Shown here one piece after another: positions 1 through 8,500 of a DNA stretch of 64,000 nt (position 1 is the first letter of the stretch; each line of letters begins with the position of its first letter). Location of the stretch: contig NZ_VYSA01000002.1 of assembly GCF_008710745.1 (NCBI RefSeq), positions 868,001 through 932,000 of the forward strand, given 5' to 3'. Under the pieces are notes generated by a model, which searched no databases, had not been told where the DNA came from, and saw only the letters and a list, made by a program, of their open reading frames with translations. A program made the position numbers and the translations under genes. Source of the DNA: Microbacterium rhizomatis. Lineage in GTDB: Bacteria; Actinomycetota; Actinomycetes; Actinomycetales; Microbacteriaceae.

Positions 1-140
1 GTGGGCGAGTATCTGCCCTGCTCGATCGCGATGAGGGTCTGGCGGGTCACACCGACGCGCCTCGCGAGCTCGACCTGGGTGAGTCCGGCACCCTCGCGGA
101 GGGCACGGATCGTGTTGGTCACCTTCGTCGGCTTGACCAT
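1..140 (-). CDS. XRE/Cro-CI family regulator, N-terminal part
   Basis: Reading leftwards from the ATG at 140, the protein begins MVKPTKVTNTIRALREGAG and continues into a classic Cro/CI helix-turn-helix (GLTQVELARRVGVTRQTLIA, then IEQGRYSP). It is cut by the window edge after about 46 residues. Its start overlaps the stop of the upstream membrane-protein gene (TGATG), so the two are translationally coupled. Small XRE regulators of this YozG-like kind are commonly paired with a short membrane protein. It is the best candidate to bind the two matching operators at 587-606 and 633-652 and so autoregulate the pair; that is inference. Confidence 0.85.
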   Translation of the reverse strand, partial: MVKPTKVTNTIRALREGAGLTQVELARRVGVTRQTLIAIEQGRYSP

Positions 141-574
141 CAGACGAGGCCACGACGGTAGGCGATCACGCTCGCGATCCCGCCGACGAAGGCCGAGAGC
201 GCGAAGCCGAAGAACATCGTGTGCGCGATCCAGAACCAGTCGGCCTCGAACGCGCACAGCACGATCACCCCGATCCCGGCGATCACCAGGAAGGCCTGGC
301 CGACCCGGCTTCCCAGGCGGGCGATGTCCCGGTCGCGCTGATCGGACTTTCCGACCCCGTCGGGATCCCGCATCCCCGCGATGATGCCCCACACGATGTT
401 GATGACGATCACCGCCACGATGCTCAGGCCGATCGTCCACAGCATGATCGGCCACCACACCACGTCGATGAGGGGTTCGTCCGCTGCGTGCTGCAGCACG
501 ATGAGCACGTAGGCCGTCATCGCGATCACCGTGACGATCAGCCCGACCCAGACGTTGCGCTCCTCGTAGGCCAT
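140..574 (-). CDS. Small four-helix membrane protein, unknown function
   Basis: A 144-residue integral membrane protein with four hydrophobic helices, roughly residues 8-28 (VWVGLIVTVIAMTAYVLIV), 40-65, 95-112 and 118-138, and a charged loop (RDPDGVGKSDQRDRD) between helices 2 and 3. I chose ATG 574 over GTG 580 because AGGAG lies 5-9 nt upstream of that ATG. It overlaps the start of the downstream XRE gene. Its promoter region carries two related 20-bp palindromes. I recognise no catalytic motif. The pairing with a small XRE regulator suggests a stress- or membrane-linked module, but the function is unknown. Confidence 0.8.
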   Translation of the reverse strand: MAYEERNVWVGLIVTVIAMTAYVLIVLQHAADEPLIDVVWWPIMLWTIGLSIVAVIVINIVWGIIAGMRDPDGVGKSDQRDRDIARLGSRVGQAFLVIAGIGVIVLCAFEADWFWIAHTMFFGFALSAFVGGIASVIAYRRGLV

Positions 575-586
575 GATCACTCCTCA

Positions 587-606
587 ATGTCCAAAATCTT
601 TGACAT
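587..606. promoter_or_regulatory. Operator 1 of the XRE/membrane-protein pair
   Basis: On the minus strand this reads ATGTCAAAGATTTTGGACAT, an imperfect palindrome 13 nt upstream of the chosen ATG at 574 and almost touching its ribosome binding site. It shares the frame TGTCAA.GATT.T.GACA with the site at 633-652. Binding here would block transcription or translation of the pair. The XRE protein encoded downstream is the obvious candidate ligand. Confidence 0.55.
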
Positions 607-632
607 CGCCAAAGTAGCCCACGCTGTCGCAC

Positions 633-652
633 GTGTCAAGAATCCTTGACAC
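633..652. promoter_or_regulatory. Operator 2 of the XRE/membrane-protein pair
   Basis: Minus strand reads GTGTCAAGGATTCTTGACAC, with perfect 8-nt arms around a 4-nt centre. It matches operator 1 at most positions, and the two centres lie 46 bp apart, between four and five helical turns. Two matching copies ahead of one gene point to cooperative repressor binding. Confidence 0.6.
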
Positions 653-820
653 CCCCCTCGCCCCCCCGCCCCCCGCGCCCCCGCCCCCCGCCACCTCCGC
701 CGAGACCGGATAGGCAGCACGAGACGGAGTGCATTTGCCACCTTCTCGTGGCGGATATCCGGTCTCGCGGAAAATGCGGAAGGCGCGGGCGGAGGCGCAG
801 GGGCGCAGGGGCGAGGGGGG
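653..820. repeat. Long imperfect inverted repeat with three-way-junction core
   Basis: Perfect 12-bp arms CGAGACCGGATA (701-712) and TATCCGGTCTCG (756-767) enclose two further hairpins, GCAC/GTGC (717-732) and GCCAC/GTGGC (737-752). Folded, this gives a three-way junction. Outside the core, a C-rich tract (653-695) faces a largely complementary G-rich tract (782-818), lengthening the stem imperfectly. The element starts right after the putA stop codon, so it may act as a terminator or a structured 3' end. No coding potential is evident; it fills the gap between putA and the membrane-protein promoter. Confidence 0.6.
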
Positions 821-3800
821 TCAGATCACTGGGGCGGACCACGCGTCGGGGTTACCGAAACGGTGCGCCGTGATCGCGATCGCCTGCTCGTGCAGGAACG
901 GCAGCAGCTCGATCCGCGCGGCCGTCGTCACCTCGTTGGCATAGACCGCGACGTCCGGATCGCCGCCGGTCGCCTCCGCGAGCGCGCGCTGCAGCAGCTG
1001 GACCTCGGACGGTGAACCGACGAGTCGCACACGGGAAGGACGGGGGGATGCTTCGCCCACCGCCGCCGACATATCGGCGAGCGACGACCCCGCGCCGGCG
1101 GCCGCGCGCTGCAACCACTGCTCCTCGCTCTCGACGAACACCGGCACATCCTGCGCGGTCAGCGCGCGACGCACGTCGGCCGGGACGCCGGCCGGCGCGC
1201 TGACACTGAATCGCGAGCCGGCGCGGAGCCCCGCGACGATGACGCGCAGGAGCGCCTGGGGCGCGGCATCCTCGGTCGCCCGCACGGCCACATCGACCGG
1301 ACGGTAGCGGAAGAGGTTGCGCTCCACGCCCAGCCCCGACACGTCGCGGACCTGGCCGAACTCGCGATCCCACGCGATCGCATCGGCGAGCGCCGCACGA
1401 CGCAGCCAGTCGAACGCGTCGTAGTCGAGCGACGGCTGCGACGCCTCGATCACGTTCGTGATGCGCGAGTCCAGGCCGCGCAGATGCAGCGTGGCCGAAG
1501 GCGCACCGCCACCCGATGCCCGCCACGAGCCGAGACCGATGAGGTAGTTGGGGCCGCCGGCTTTGGTCCCCGGCCCGACCGACGAACGCTTCCAGCCGCC
1601 GAACGGCTGTCGCTGCACGATCGCTCCGGTGATGCCGCGATTGACGTAGAGGTTTCCGGCCTCGACCTTGTCGAGCCAGTGCGCCAGATCATCGGGGCTC
1701 TGCGTATAGAGCCCCGCGGTGAGCCCGTACGCGACGGCGTTCTGCAGCTCGATCGCGTGCGCGAGCGAGCTCGCGTGCATGACGCCCAGCACGGGCCCGA
1801 AGAACTCCTCGAGGTGGAAGCGCGAACCCGGCTCCACGCCGGTGCGGATGCCGGGCGTCCAGAACCGCCCCGCCGTCTCGGGCCCGAAGTCCAGGGGCCG
1901 CGGCTCGACGAGCCATCTCTCGCCCTCGTCGAGCGTCGTCAGCGCCCACCGGAGCTTGCCCTGCGGCACTTCGATCACCGGACCGACTTCGGCGAGCGGA
2001 TCGGTCGGGGGCCCGACGCGCAGCGATGTCGCCGCATCCACGAGCTGACGCGCGAATCGCTTCGAGCGCGCGACCGGGCCGACCAGGATCGCCAGCGACG
2101 CCGCAGAGCACTTCTGCCCGGCATGCCCGAACGCGCTCTTGATGAGATCGGATGCTGCCAGGTCGAGGTCTGCCGACGGCATCACGATCATCGCGTTCTT
2201 GCCGCTCGTCTCGGCGAGCAGCGGAAGGTCGGGCCGCCACGAGCGGAACAGCGCCGCCGTCTCCCACGATCCGGTGAGGATCACCCGGTCGACATCGGGG
2301 TGCGAGAGGAGCTGGCGCCCGAGCGCGCCCTCGTCGATGTCGACGAGGGCGAGCACGTCGCGGGGCACCCCCGCGTCCCACAGCGCCTCGGCCACCACGG
2401 CTGCGCACCGGCGCGCCTGCGGGGCGGGCTTGAATACGACCCCCGACCCTGCGGCCAGCGCGGCGAGAACGCCGCCCGCGGGAATCGCGAGCGGGAAGTT
2501 CCACGGCGGCGCCACGACCGTGAGCCGAGCCGGAACGAAGACGGCCCCGCTCACCCTGTCGAGCTCCCGCGCCGTGGCCGCGTAGTAGTTCGCGAAGTCG
2601 ACCGCCTCACTCACTTCGACGTCCGCCTCGGCGAACACCTTGCCGGTCTCGCTGGCGGCGACCTCGATCAGCTCGCCGCGGCGCGCCTCCAGCGCCCGGG
2701 CGGCGGCGGCGAGCACAGCCGATCGGTCGGCGGCAGGAAGGCCGCCCCATCCGGCCGCGGGGTCACGCACCCGGGCGATCGTCGCCTCGAGCGTCTCGGC
2801 GTCATCGACGCGGGATGCCGCGACCGTCGCATCACCGGCGGTCGACGCCTCTACGCGGTCGAGGATCCCACGGGCCCATTCGCGGTTGGCCGGGAGGGCG
2901 GGGTCGGAGTCGGGGGTGTTGCGGAACCCCGGCGCGCCGGCCGCCCTCGATCCCGACTCGCGCGACGAGAAGACGGCCGTCTCGACGAACTCCTGCCCGC
3001 CGAACATGGCGCCGCGAATCGTCGGACCCACCGGCTCGGTGTCTCCCCCGGCGCCGTGCGCCGAGGCAGACCGCCCGATGCCGAGCACGGCCTGCGTCAA
3101 ACCGTCGGGAGAAATCGGGTCGCGCGCGTCATTCCCGCCCTCTGGCGCAGGGTTTCGCCCGGTCTCTTCGCCGGGAGCCGCGCTGCTCGCCCGCCGGTCC
3201 TGCTGCCGGCGCGCGCCGATCGGCAGCGTGTCATCGGCCGCGCGCGTCAGCGAGGCGAGGAACCGGTCGCGCTCGCGATCGAACATCGCGGGGTCATCGG
3301 CCAGATCGAACGCCGCCGAGAGGAAGTTGTCGCTCGACGCGTTCTCTTCCAGGCGCCGCACGAGGTAGCTGATCGCGACGTCGAACTCGTCGGGGCGGAC
3401 GACCGGCACGTACAGCAGCACGTGCCCGACCTCGCGAGTGACCGCTTCGACCTGGCCCTGGGCCATGCCCAGCAGCATCTCGAACTCGACGGCGTCGTCG
3501 CCCCGCACCCCGCGCTCGCCCGCGAGCAGCCACGCGTAGGCGATGTCGAACAGGTTGTGCCCGGCGATCCCCAGCCGCACGGCGGCGGTGTTCTCGGGCC
3601 GCAGCGCGAAATCGAGGCAGCGCAGATAGTTCGCGTCCGAGTCGACCTTCGCGTCGTATGTGGCGAGCGACCAGTCGTGCATGACGGCATCCACCCGCTC
3701 CATCGCGAGGTTCGCGCCCTTCACGAGACGCACCTTGATGCGCGCGCCGCCCGCGTCGACGCGCTCGCGCGCCCACGCCGTGAGCTGCTGGAGAGCGGGC

Positions 3801-4630
3801 AGGGCATCGGGCAGGTAGGCCTGGAGGACGATGCCGGCTTCGAGACTCCGCAGTCGCGGGTCTTCGAGGATGCGCGTGAAGACCGCGATCGTCAGGTCGA
3901 GGTCGCGGTACTCCTCCATGTCGAGGTTGATGAAGGTGGGGCCGCCGCTCTGGGTGGAGGGCGACGCGGCGGTGAGGTACAGCGGCATCAGGCGCTCGAC
4001 GACCTTGCCGACCACCTCGTCGAACGCCCACATCGAGATGTGACTCGCGATCGCCGACACCTTGACCGACACGTAATCGACGTCCGGGCGGCGGATGAGG
4101 TCGTGGATGCCGTCGAGCCGGCGCAGCGCCTCGTCCTCGCCGAGCACGGCCTCGCCGAGCAGGTTCAGGTTCAGGCGGGCGCCGCCCTCGCGGAGCTTCG
4201 CGATCGCGGCGCCCAGCTTGTCGGGGCGGGCATCGATCACGAGGTGCCCGACCATATCGCGCAGCACCCGGCGGGCGATCGGCACGACCGGCGACGGCAG
4301 CACGGGCGCCATTGCCCCGCCCACGCGGACCGCGCTGCGCAGGTACCACGGGAGGAACCCGGGCACGAGCGGGGCGACGCGATGGAGATTGGATGCTGCC
4401 GCAGACAGGCTCTCCGGACGCATCACCCCGTCGACGAATCCGATCGTGAACGGGAGCCCGTTGACGTCTTTCAGGACGCCCGCGAGGCGCTCGGCCGACG
4501 GGTCGACCTCGGCGCCCGCAGACTCGTCCACCCAGCGGCGGGCGAGGTCGATCGCTCGCGTGGCTCGTTCGTCGGAGTTCAGGGCGTCGGGCTGCGGCGC
4601 TTTTGGCGGTGCAACATCACTGTCGGACAT
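821..4630 (-). CDS. putA: Bifunctional proline dehydrogenase / glutamate-semialdehyde dehydrogenase
   Basis: PutA oxidises proline to pyrroline-5-carboxylate with FAD, then the hydrolysed semialdehyde to glutamate with NAD. At 1269 residues it is a long PutA. The proline dehydrogenase barrel spans about 40-465 (VRLVKGANLAMERV, AGHNLFDIAYAWLL, EMLLGMAQ). A low-complexity linker of about 100 residues follows (RRQQDRRASSAAPGEE). The aldehyde dehydrogenase domain spans about 590-1090 with SGKNAMIV, catalytic Cys841 in GHAGQKCSA, and EEFFGPVLGVM. A C-terminal tail of about 180 residues remains. There is no N-terminal DNA-binding domain, so it is not self-regulating like enterobacterial PutA. GGAGG sits just ahead of the ATG. 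The thioesterase gene 21 nt upstream is probably co-transcribed. Confidence 0.96.
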   Translation of the reverse strand: MSDSDVAPPKAPQPDALNSDERATRAIDLARRWVDESAGAEVDPSAERLAGVLKDVNGLPFTIGFVDGVMRPESLSAAASNLHRVAPLVPGFLPWYLRSAVRVGGAMAPVLPSPVVPIARRVLRDMVGHLVIDARPDKLGAAIAKLREGGARLNLNLLGEAVLGEDEALRRLDGIHDLIRRPDVDYVSVKVSAIASHISMWAFDEVVGKVVERLMPLYLTAASPSTQSGGPTFINLDMEEYRDLDLTIAVFTRILEDPRLRSLEAGIVLQAYLPDALPALQQLTAWARERVDAGGARIKVRLVKGANLAMERVDAVMHDWSLATYDAKVDSDANYLRCLDFALRPENTAAVRLGIAGHNLFDIAYAWLLAGERGVRGDDAVEFEMLLGMAQGQVEAVTREVGHVLLYVPVVRPDEFDVAISYLVRRLEENASSDNFLSAAFDLADDPAMFDRERDRFLASLTRAADDTLPIGARRQQDRRASSAAPGEETGRNPAPEGGNDARDPISPDGLTQAVLGIGRSASAHGAGGDTEPVGPTIRGAMFGGQEFVETAVFSSRESGSRAAGAPGFRNTPDSDPALPANREWARGILDRVEASTAGDATVAASRVDDAETLEATIARVRDPAAGWGGLPAADRSAVLAAAARALEARRGELIEVAASETGKVFAEADVEVSEAVDFANYYAATARELDRVSGAVFVPARLTVVAPPWNFPLAIPAGGVLAALAAGSGVVFKPAPQARRCAAVVAEALWDAGVPRDVLALVDIDEGALGRQLLSHPDVDRVILTGSWETAALFRSWRPDLPLLAETSGKNAMIVMPSADLDLAASDLIKSAFGHAGQKCSAASLAILVGPVARSKRFARQLVDAATSLRVGPPTDPLAEVGPVIEVPQGKLRWALTTLDEGERWLVEPRPLDFGPETAGRFWTPGIRTGVEPGSRFHLEEFFGPVLGVMHASSLAHAIELQNAVAYGLTAGLYTQSPDDLAHWLDKVEAGNLYVNRGITGAIVQRQPFGGWKRSSVGPGTKAGGPNYLIGLGSWRASGGGAPSATLHLRGLDSRITNVIEASQPSLDYDAFDWLRRAALADAIAWDREFGQVRDVSGLGVERNLFRYRPVDVAVRATEDAAPQALLRVIVAGLRAGSRFSVSAPAGVPADVRRALTAQDVPVFVESEEQWLQRAAAGAGSSLADMSAAVGEASPRPSRVRLVGSPSEVQLLQRALAEATGGDPDVAVYANEVTTAARIELLPFLHEQAIAITAHRFGNPDAWSAPVI

Positions 4631-4651
4631 GGCCTCCAGCCTACGGCCGGG

Positions 4652-5212
4652 CTAGTCCCAGGTGCTCGGTGCCTCGGCGCGCGTCGACGGGAGAGCGGAC
4701 GCCGCGGCCCAGTCGTGAATCCACGGCGCGAGCGGCGGCAGGGTGTCGGGTCGCCCCAGCGCGGCGAACAGCTCGTCGTGCCCCACGATGCCGCCGGAAC
4801 GGCGGAGGAACCGGGCCCGCACGATCATCTCGGCATAGATCTCGCCCCCGACGACCGCTCGGTGCACCAGGTACACCGACTTGTCGTCGTGCGCGAGGAG
4901 GCGCGTCTCCACGTCGAACCGCTGCCAGAGCTCCAGGGACTTGCGGAAGGTGATCGTCTCGCTCGCGACGACGGCGTACCACTTCTCCTTCACGAGGAGG
5001 TCCCAGAAGCCGGTGCGGATGAGCAGATCGAAGCGTCCCAGATCGAACAGCGAGGCGTATCGGCCGTTGTTCATGTGCCCGAGCAGGTCGAGGTCGGTCG
5101 GCAGCGTCGTCACGCGCACTCGGCCGATCGTCGATGGCGGCACCGCTCCGCGTCGCCGCAACTGTGCCTTCGCACGCCAGATCGTCAGGAGCGTCCGCCA
5201 GATCACGTTCAC
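4652..5212 (-). CDS. Hotdog-fold acyl-CoA thioesterase family protein
   Basis: A 186-residue 4HBT/FadM-like thioesterase. The hotdog signature is TDLDLLGHMNNGRYASLFDL, where the Asp and HMNNGRY region forms the usual active-site helix. It is followed by strands containing TITFRKSLELWQRFDVETRL and YLVHRAVVGGEIYAEMIVRARFL. Such enzymes hydrolyse acyl-CoA thioesters in the cytoplasm; the substrate cannot be told. The start is GTG 5212; a second GTG two codons in is possible, and neither has a strong ribosome site. It is divergent from the GNAT gene (154-bp intergenic region) and probably co-transcribed with putA. Confidence 0.8.
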   Translation of the reverse strand: MNVIWRTLLTIWRAKAQLRRRGAVPPSTIGRVRVTTLPTDLDLLGHMNNGRYASLFDLGRFDLLIRTGFWDLLVKEKWYAVVASETITFRKSLELWQRFDVETRLLAHDDKSVYLVHRAVVGGEIYAEMIVRARFLRRSGGIVGHDELFAALGRPDTLPPLAPWIHDWAAASALPSTRAEAPSTWD

Positions 5213-5365
5213 GAGGAGCGATCGTATTGTTCCACCGACGATTTTGCGATTCGGTTGTGGATTTCTTACAGCGGTGGCGACAGCATCCCGGCGCCTCGCA
5301 GGACCTCTCCGCGTCGTGCCCGCCTCGATTTCCGGTGTTCATCGGCGGCGCGTAGAGTCTGGCCC

Positions 5366-5872
5366 ATGGAAGCGGAACTGCAGACCGACATCGTCGTCCG
5401 TCCGGTGCGGGACGTCGATGCCGAAGCTCTCGGGCGCGTGCATGCGACCTGCTGGCACGAGACCTACGACCACTTGATCAGCAAGGCCGCGCTCGAAGCG
5501 GTGTCGCCCCGTCGCCTCGCCGAGCTGTGGACGCACTGGGCGGCCCAGGGCCCCGAGTTCCGCATGAGCGCCGCCCTGGCCGGCGGCGACATCGTCGGAT
5601 TCGTGGGCTCGGGCCCCGCCCGCGACAAGGATGCACCGGCGATCCGCGAGCTGTACTTCATCTACCTGCTGGACGCATGGCACGGCACCGGCATCGGACA
5701 GCGACTGTTCGACGCAGCGATCGACGAGGGCGAGAGCGTCTACCTCTGGGTCGCCGACGACAACCCGCGCGCGCATCGCTTCTACGAGCGCAACGGCTTC
5801 ACGCTCGATGGTGCGACGCACACCGAGCCGTTCCTGGGTGAGACGCTCACCGAGGTGCGGTTCGTCCGTTGA
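5366..5872 (+). CDS. GNAT family N-acetyltransferase
   Basis: A 168-residue GNAT protein. The acetyl-CoA binding region reads [18 protein letters not shown] (about residues 105-122, with the GTGIG loop typical of motif A). The C-terminal half has [19 protein letters not shown], the standard motif B, where the Tyr often acts as general acid. The start ATG 5366 gives the usual N-terminus ([18 protein letters not shown]). The acceptor substrate is unknown. The F420 ligase gene starts 16 nt downstream on the same strand. Confidence 0.88.
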   Translation: MEAELQTDIVVRPVRDVDAEALGRVHATCWHETYDHLISKAALEAVSPRRLAELWTHWAAQGPEFRMSAALAGGDIVGFVGSGPARDKDAPAIRELYFIYLLDAWHGTGIGQRLFDAAIDEGESVYLWVADDNPRAHRFYERNGFTLDGATHTEPFLGETLTEVRFVR

Positions 5873-5888
5873 TCCGCGTACTCCTTCC

Positions 5889-6680
5889 GTGATCGAGGTC
5901 TGGGCCTTCGGCGGCATCCCCGAGATCACGCCCGGCACCGATCTGGTCGGCGCGATCGTGGATGCCGGGGCCACCGTGCTGCAGAGCGGCGACATCCTCG
6001 TGGTGACCTCGAAGATCGTGTCGAAGGCCGAAGGCCGTATCCTCCACGCGGACGACCGCGAGGACGCGATCACGGCCGAGACCGTCCGCGTCGTCGCCAC
6101 GAGGACGTCGCCCGACGGCCACGTGACGCGCATCGTGCAGAGCCGGCTGGGGATCGTCGCAGCCGCCGCGGGGGTCGACGCGTCGAACACCCCGGACGGG
6201 ACGGTGCTGCTGCTGCCCGAAGATCCGGATGCGTCCGCTCGTGCCCTCGCTCACGGGCTGCGCACCCGCCTGGGCATCGAGGTGGGCGTGATCATCTCCG
6301 ACACCCTCGGCCGTGCGTGGCGCGATGGTCAGACGGATTCAGCGATCGGCGCCGCCGGCGTGCACGTGTTCGAAGACCTCCGCGGACAGACGGATGCCGA
6401 GGGTCGGCCCCTCACCGTCACCATGCCGTGCGTCGCCGACGAGCTGGCCTCGGCCGCCGAGCTCGTCAAGGGCAAGGCTGCCCGGCGCCCGATCGCGGTG
6501 GTGCGGGGCCGGGCCGATCTCGTCGGGTCGCTCGATCTTCCGGGGGCCCGGTCGATCGTGCGGCCGCTGGAGCGCGACATGTTCCGGCTCGGCGCCGATG
6601 AGGCCTGGGCCGAGGGGTTCGCGGCGGGCGCGGCATCCGTCCACGAACGTGACGCGGAGGCCTTCGGCTCCGGGCCCTAG
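5889..6680 (+). CDS. cofE: Coenzyme F420-0:L-glutamate ligase (CofE-type)
   Basis: CofE adds gamma-linked glutamate to F420-0 with GTP, the last stage of F420 synthesis. The 263-residue protein starts at GTG 5889 ([19 protein letters not shown]) and shows [15 protein letters not shown], then [19 protein letters not shown] and the Gly/Ala-rich [18 protein letters not shown]. Length and domain content match single-domain archaeal-type CofE. It lacks the C-terminal nitroreductase domain of mycobacterial FbiB. It implies that the organism makes F420, which suits the five luciferase-like oxidoreductases encoded further along. Other F420 synthesis genes are not in the window. Confidence 0.9.
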   Translation: MIEVWAFGGIPEITPGTDLVGAIVDAGATVLQSGDILVVTSKIVSKAEGRILHADDREDAITAETVRVVATRTSPDGHVTRIVQSRLGIVAAAAGVDASNTPDGTVLLLPEDPDASARALAHGLRTRLGIEVGVIISDTLGRAWRDGQTDSAIGAAGVHVFEDLRGQTDAEGRPLTVTMPCVADELASAAELVKGKAARRPIAVVRGRADLVGSLDLPGARSIVRPLERDMFRLGADEAWAEGFAAGAASVHERDAEAFGSGP

Positions 6681-6699
6681 TCCAACGAGCGGCCGAGCG

Positions 6700-7623
6700 T
6701 CAGGCCGTCGCCGGCGACGGGGTGATCCCGCTGACGGCGTCGCCCGGGTGGGCGGGTTCGGGCAGGAGCCCGATCAGGAGCTGCGTCTCGGCTGCGGGCA
6801 TCGAATACTCGTGCTCGGGCGCCGGGTAACGGTGGGTGCGCACATCCTCCGCGTAGGCGGCAACGGCCGTGATCATCGGTTCGCGGAGCTCCGCATACCG
6901 CTTCACGAAGCGTGCCGCGTGGCCGTCGTAGATGCCGAGCAGGTCGTGGAAGACCAGCACCTGGCCGTCGGTGGCCGGGCCTGCGCCGATACCGATGATC
7001 GGAAGGTGGAGCAGCGGCATCATCGCCTCGGTCGCGGCGCTCGGGATCGCCTCGAACACGAGTGCGAAGCATCCGGCGTTCTGCAGAGCGCGGGCACTGC
7101 GGAAGACGGCGACGGCCTCTTCGGCGGTGCGGCCCTGCGCGCGAAAGCCGCCGATCGTCGAAGCGGTCTGCGGGGTGAGGCCAACGTGCCCCATCACCGG
7201 GATACCTGCGGCGACGATCGCGCGCGCCCGTTCGACGGACGTGCCGCCGCGCTCGATCTTCACCGCGTCCGCCCCTGCTTCCTTGATGAAGCGCTGGGCT
7301 GTCGTGATCGCCTGCTCGTCCGAGATCTCGTAGGAGCCGAACGGAAGGTCCGCCACGAGCAGCGGCGTCCGAAGACCGCGGCGCACCGCGGCCGTCAGCA
7401 TGAGCATCTCGTCGATGGTGACCGGCACGGTGCTCTCGTGACCGAGCACCGTCATCGCGGCGGAGTCTCCGACGAGCACGATGTCTACCCCCGCGGCCTC
7501 CGCGATCTGGGCGCTCGGGTAGTCGTACGCGGTGACCATCGCGATCGGCTGGCGCTGGGACCTCATGTCGGCGAGGCCGGCGATCGTCACACGCGGGCGT
7601 GCGGGAATCGTGCCGGCGCTCAT
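6700..7623 (-). CDS. panB: 3-methyl-2-oxobutanoate hydroxymethyltransferase
   Basis: PanB transfers a hydroxymethyl group from methylene-THF to 2-oxoisovalerate, giving ketopantoate, the first committed step of pantothenate synthesis. The 307-residue protein has ITAYDYPSAQ-like MVTAYDYPSAQIAEAAG, the metal-binding region VLVGDSAAMTVLGHEST, ADLPFGSYEIS, and GHVGLTPQ. It carries a C-terminal extension of about 35 residues (RYPAPEHEYSMPAAETQ onwards) beyond the usual 264-280 length. It lies 28 nt downstream of panC as the last gene of a DUF2520-panC-panB operon. Confidence 0.96.
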   Translation of the reverse strand: MSAGTIPARPRVTIAGLADMRSQRQPIAMVTAYDYPSAQIAEAAGVDIVLVGDSAAMTVLGHESTVPVTIDEMLMLTAAVRRGLRTPLLVADLPFGSYEISDEQAITTAQRFIKEAGADAVKIERGGTSVERARAIVAAGIPVMGHVGLTPQTASTIGGFRAQGRTAEEAVAVFRSARALQNAGCFALVFEAIPSAATEAMMPLLHLPIIGIGAGPATDGQVLVFHDLLGIYDGHAARFVKRYAELREPMITAVAAYAEDVRTHRYPAPEHEYSMPAAETQLLIGLLPEPAHPGDAVSGITPSPATA

Positions 7624-7651
7624 GCCGCCGGCGCCTTCAGTTCAGGTCGCA

Positions 7652-8500
7652 TCAGTGCGCCTCCAGGATTCGATTGTCGATCAGGCGAGCGGCGCCCACC
7701 CGGGCGGCGACGGCGAGAAGCGCGCCGTCGCCTATGCGATCGAGCTCGGCGAGGTCATGCGGCGAGCGCAGCTCGAGGTATTCGGGTTCGATGCCGGCCT
7801 GTGCGAGCACGCGGTGCGCCGCGGTGAGCACGGTGACTGCGCTCGTCTCGGGTCCGGTCACAGCGGCCTGCGCGGCCGCGAGGGCACGGTTCAGCGCGGT
7901 CGCCCGCTCCCGCGAGGCGGGATCGAGATAGATGTTGCGAGAGCTCATCGCCAGCCCGTCGCTCTCGCGCACGGTCGGGCATGCCACGATGCGCACGGGG
8001 ATGTCGAGGTCGCGGGCGAGTCGCCGGATCACGAGCACCTGCTGCGCATCCTTCTGCCCGAAGTAGGCGTCATCGGGCGCCACGATCTGGAACAGCTTGG
8101 CGACCACCGTGGCCACGCCGTCGAAGTGACCCGCCCCGCGATGCTTTCCGTCGAGGACCTCGGTGACGCCCGAGACGTGAATGGTCGTCGCGAACCCGTC
8201 CGGGTACACCTCTTCGACCGGCGGCGCGAAGAGCACATCCGCCCCCGCATCGGCGGCGAGCGCTGCGTCGCGCTCCTCGGTGCGCGGGTAGGCGCCGAGG
8301 TCTTCGTTCGCGGCGAACTGCGTCGGATTCACGAAGAGCGAGACCACGACGAATCCGGTGTCGGCGCGGGCGCGGCGGATGAGGGAGAGGTGGCCCTCGT
8401 GGAGCGCTCCCATCGTCGGGACGAGTCCGATCGAGCGGCCCTCGCCGCGGGCCTCGGAGACAGCGGCGCGGACCTCCGCGATGCGTCGAAGGATTCTCAC
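7652..8500 (-). CDS. panC: Pantoate--beta-alanine ligase
   Basis: PanC condenses pantoate and beta-alanine using ATP, via pantoyl-adenylate. The 282-residue protein shows LVPTMGALHEGHLSLIRRA (the HxGH nucleotide-binding motif of this synthetase class), SLFVNPTQF, YFGQKDAQQVLVIRRLARDL and SSRNIYLDP, all in the standard order. The start ATG 8500 overlaps the stop of the DUF2520 gene by 4 nt (ATGA), so translation is coupled. Confidence 0.97.
   Translation of the reverse strand: MRILRRIAEVRAAVSEARGEGRSIGLVPTMGALHEGHLSLIRRARADTGFVVVSLFVNPTQFAANEDLGAYPRTEERDAALAADAGADVLFAPPVEEVYPDGFATTIHVSGVTEVLDGKHRGAGHFDGVATVVAKLFQIVAPDDAYFGQKDAQQVLVIRRLARDLDIPVRIVACPTVRESDGLAMSSRNIYLDPASRERATALNRALAAAQAAVTGPETSAVTVLTAAHRVLAQAGIEPEYLELRSPHDLAELDRIGDGALLAVAARVGAARLIDNRILEAH

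Noticed and set aside
1484..5872. Very long plus-strand open frame opposite putA and the thioesterase gene
   Set aside because: It is antisense to clear family members. Its Arg/Gly/His-rich translation has no domain until the GNAT gene, which starts at 5366 in that frame. High GC keeps antisense frames open.
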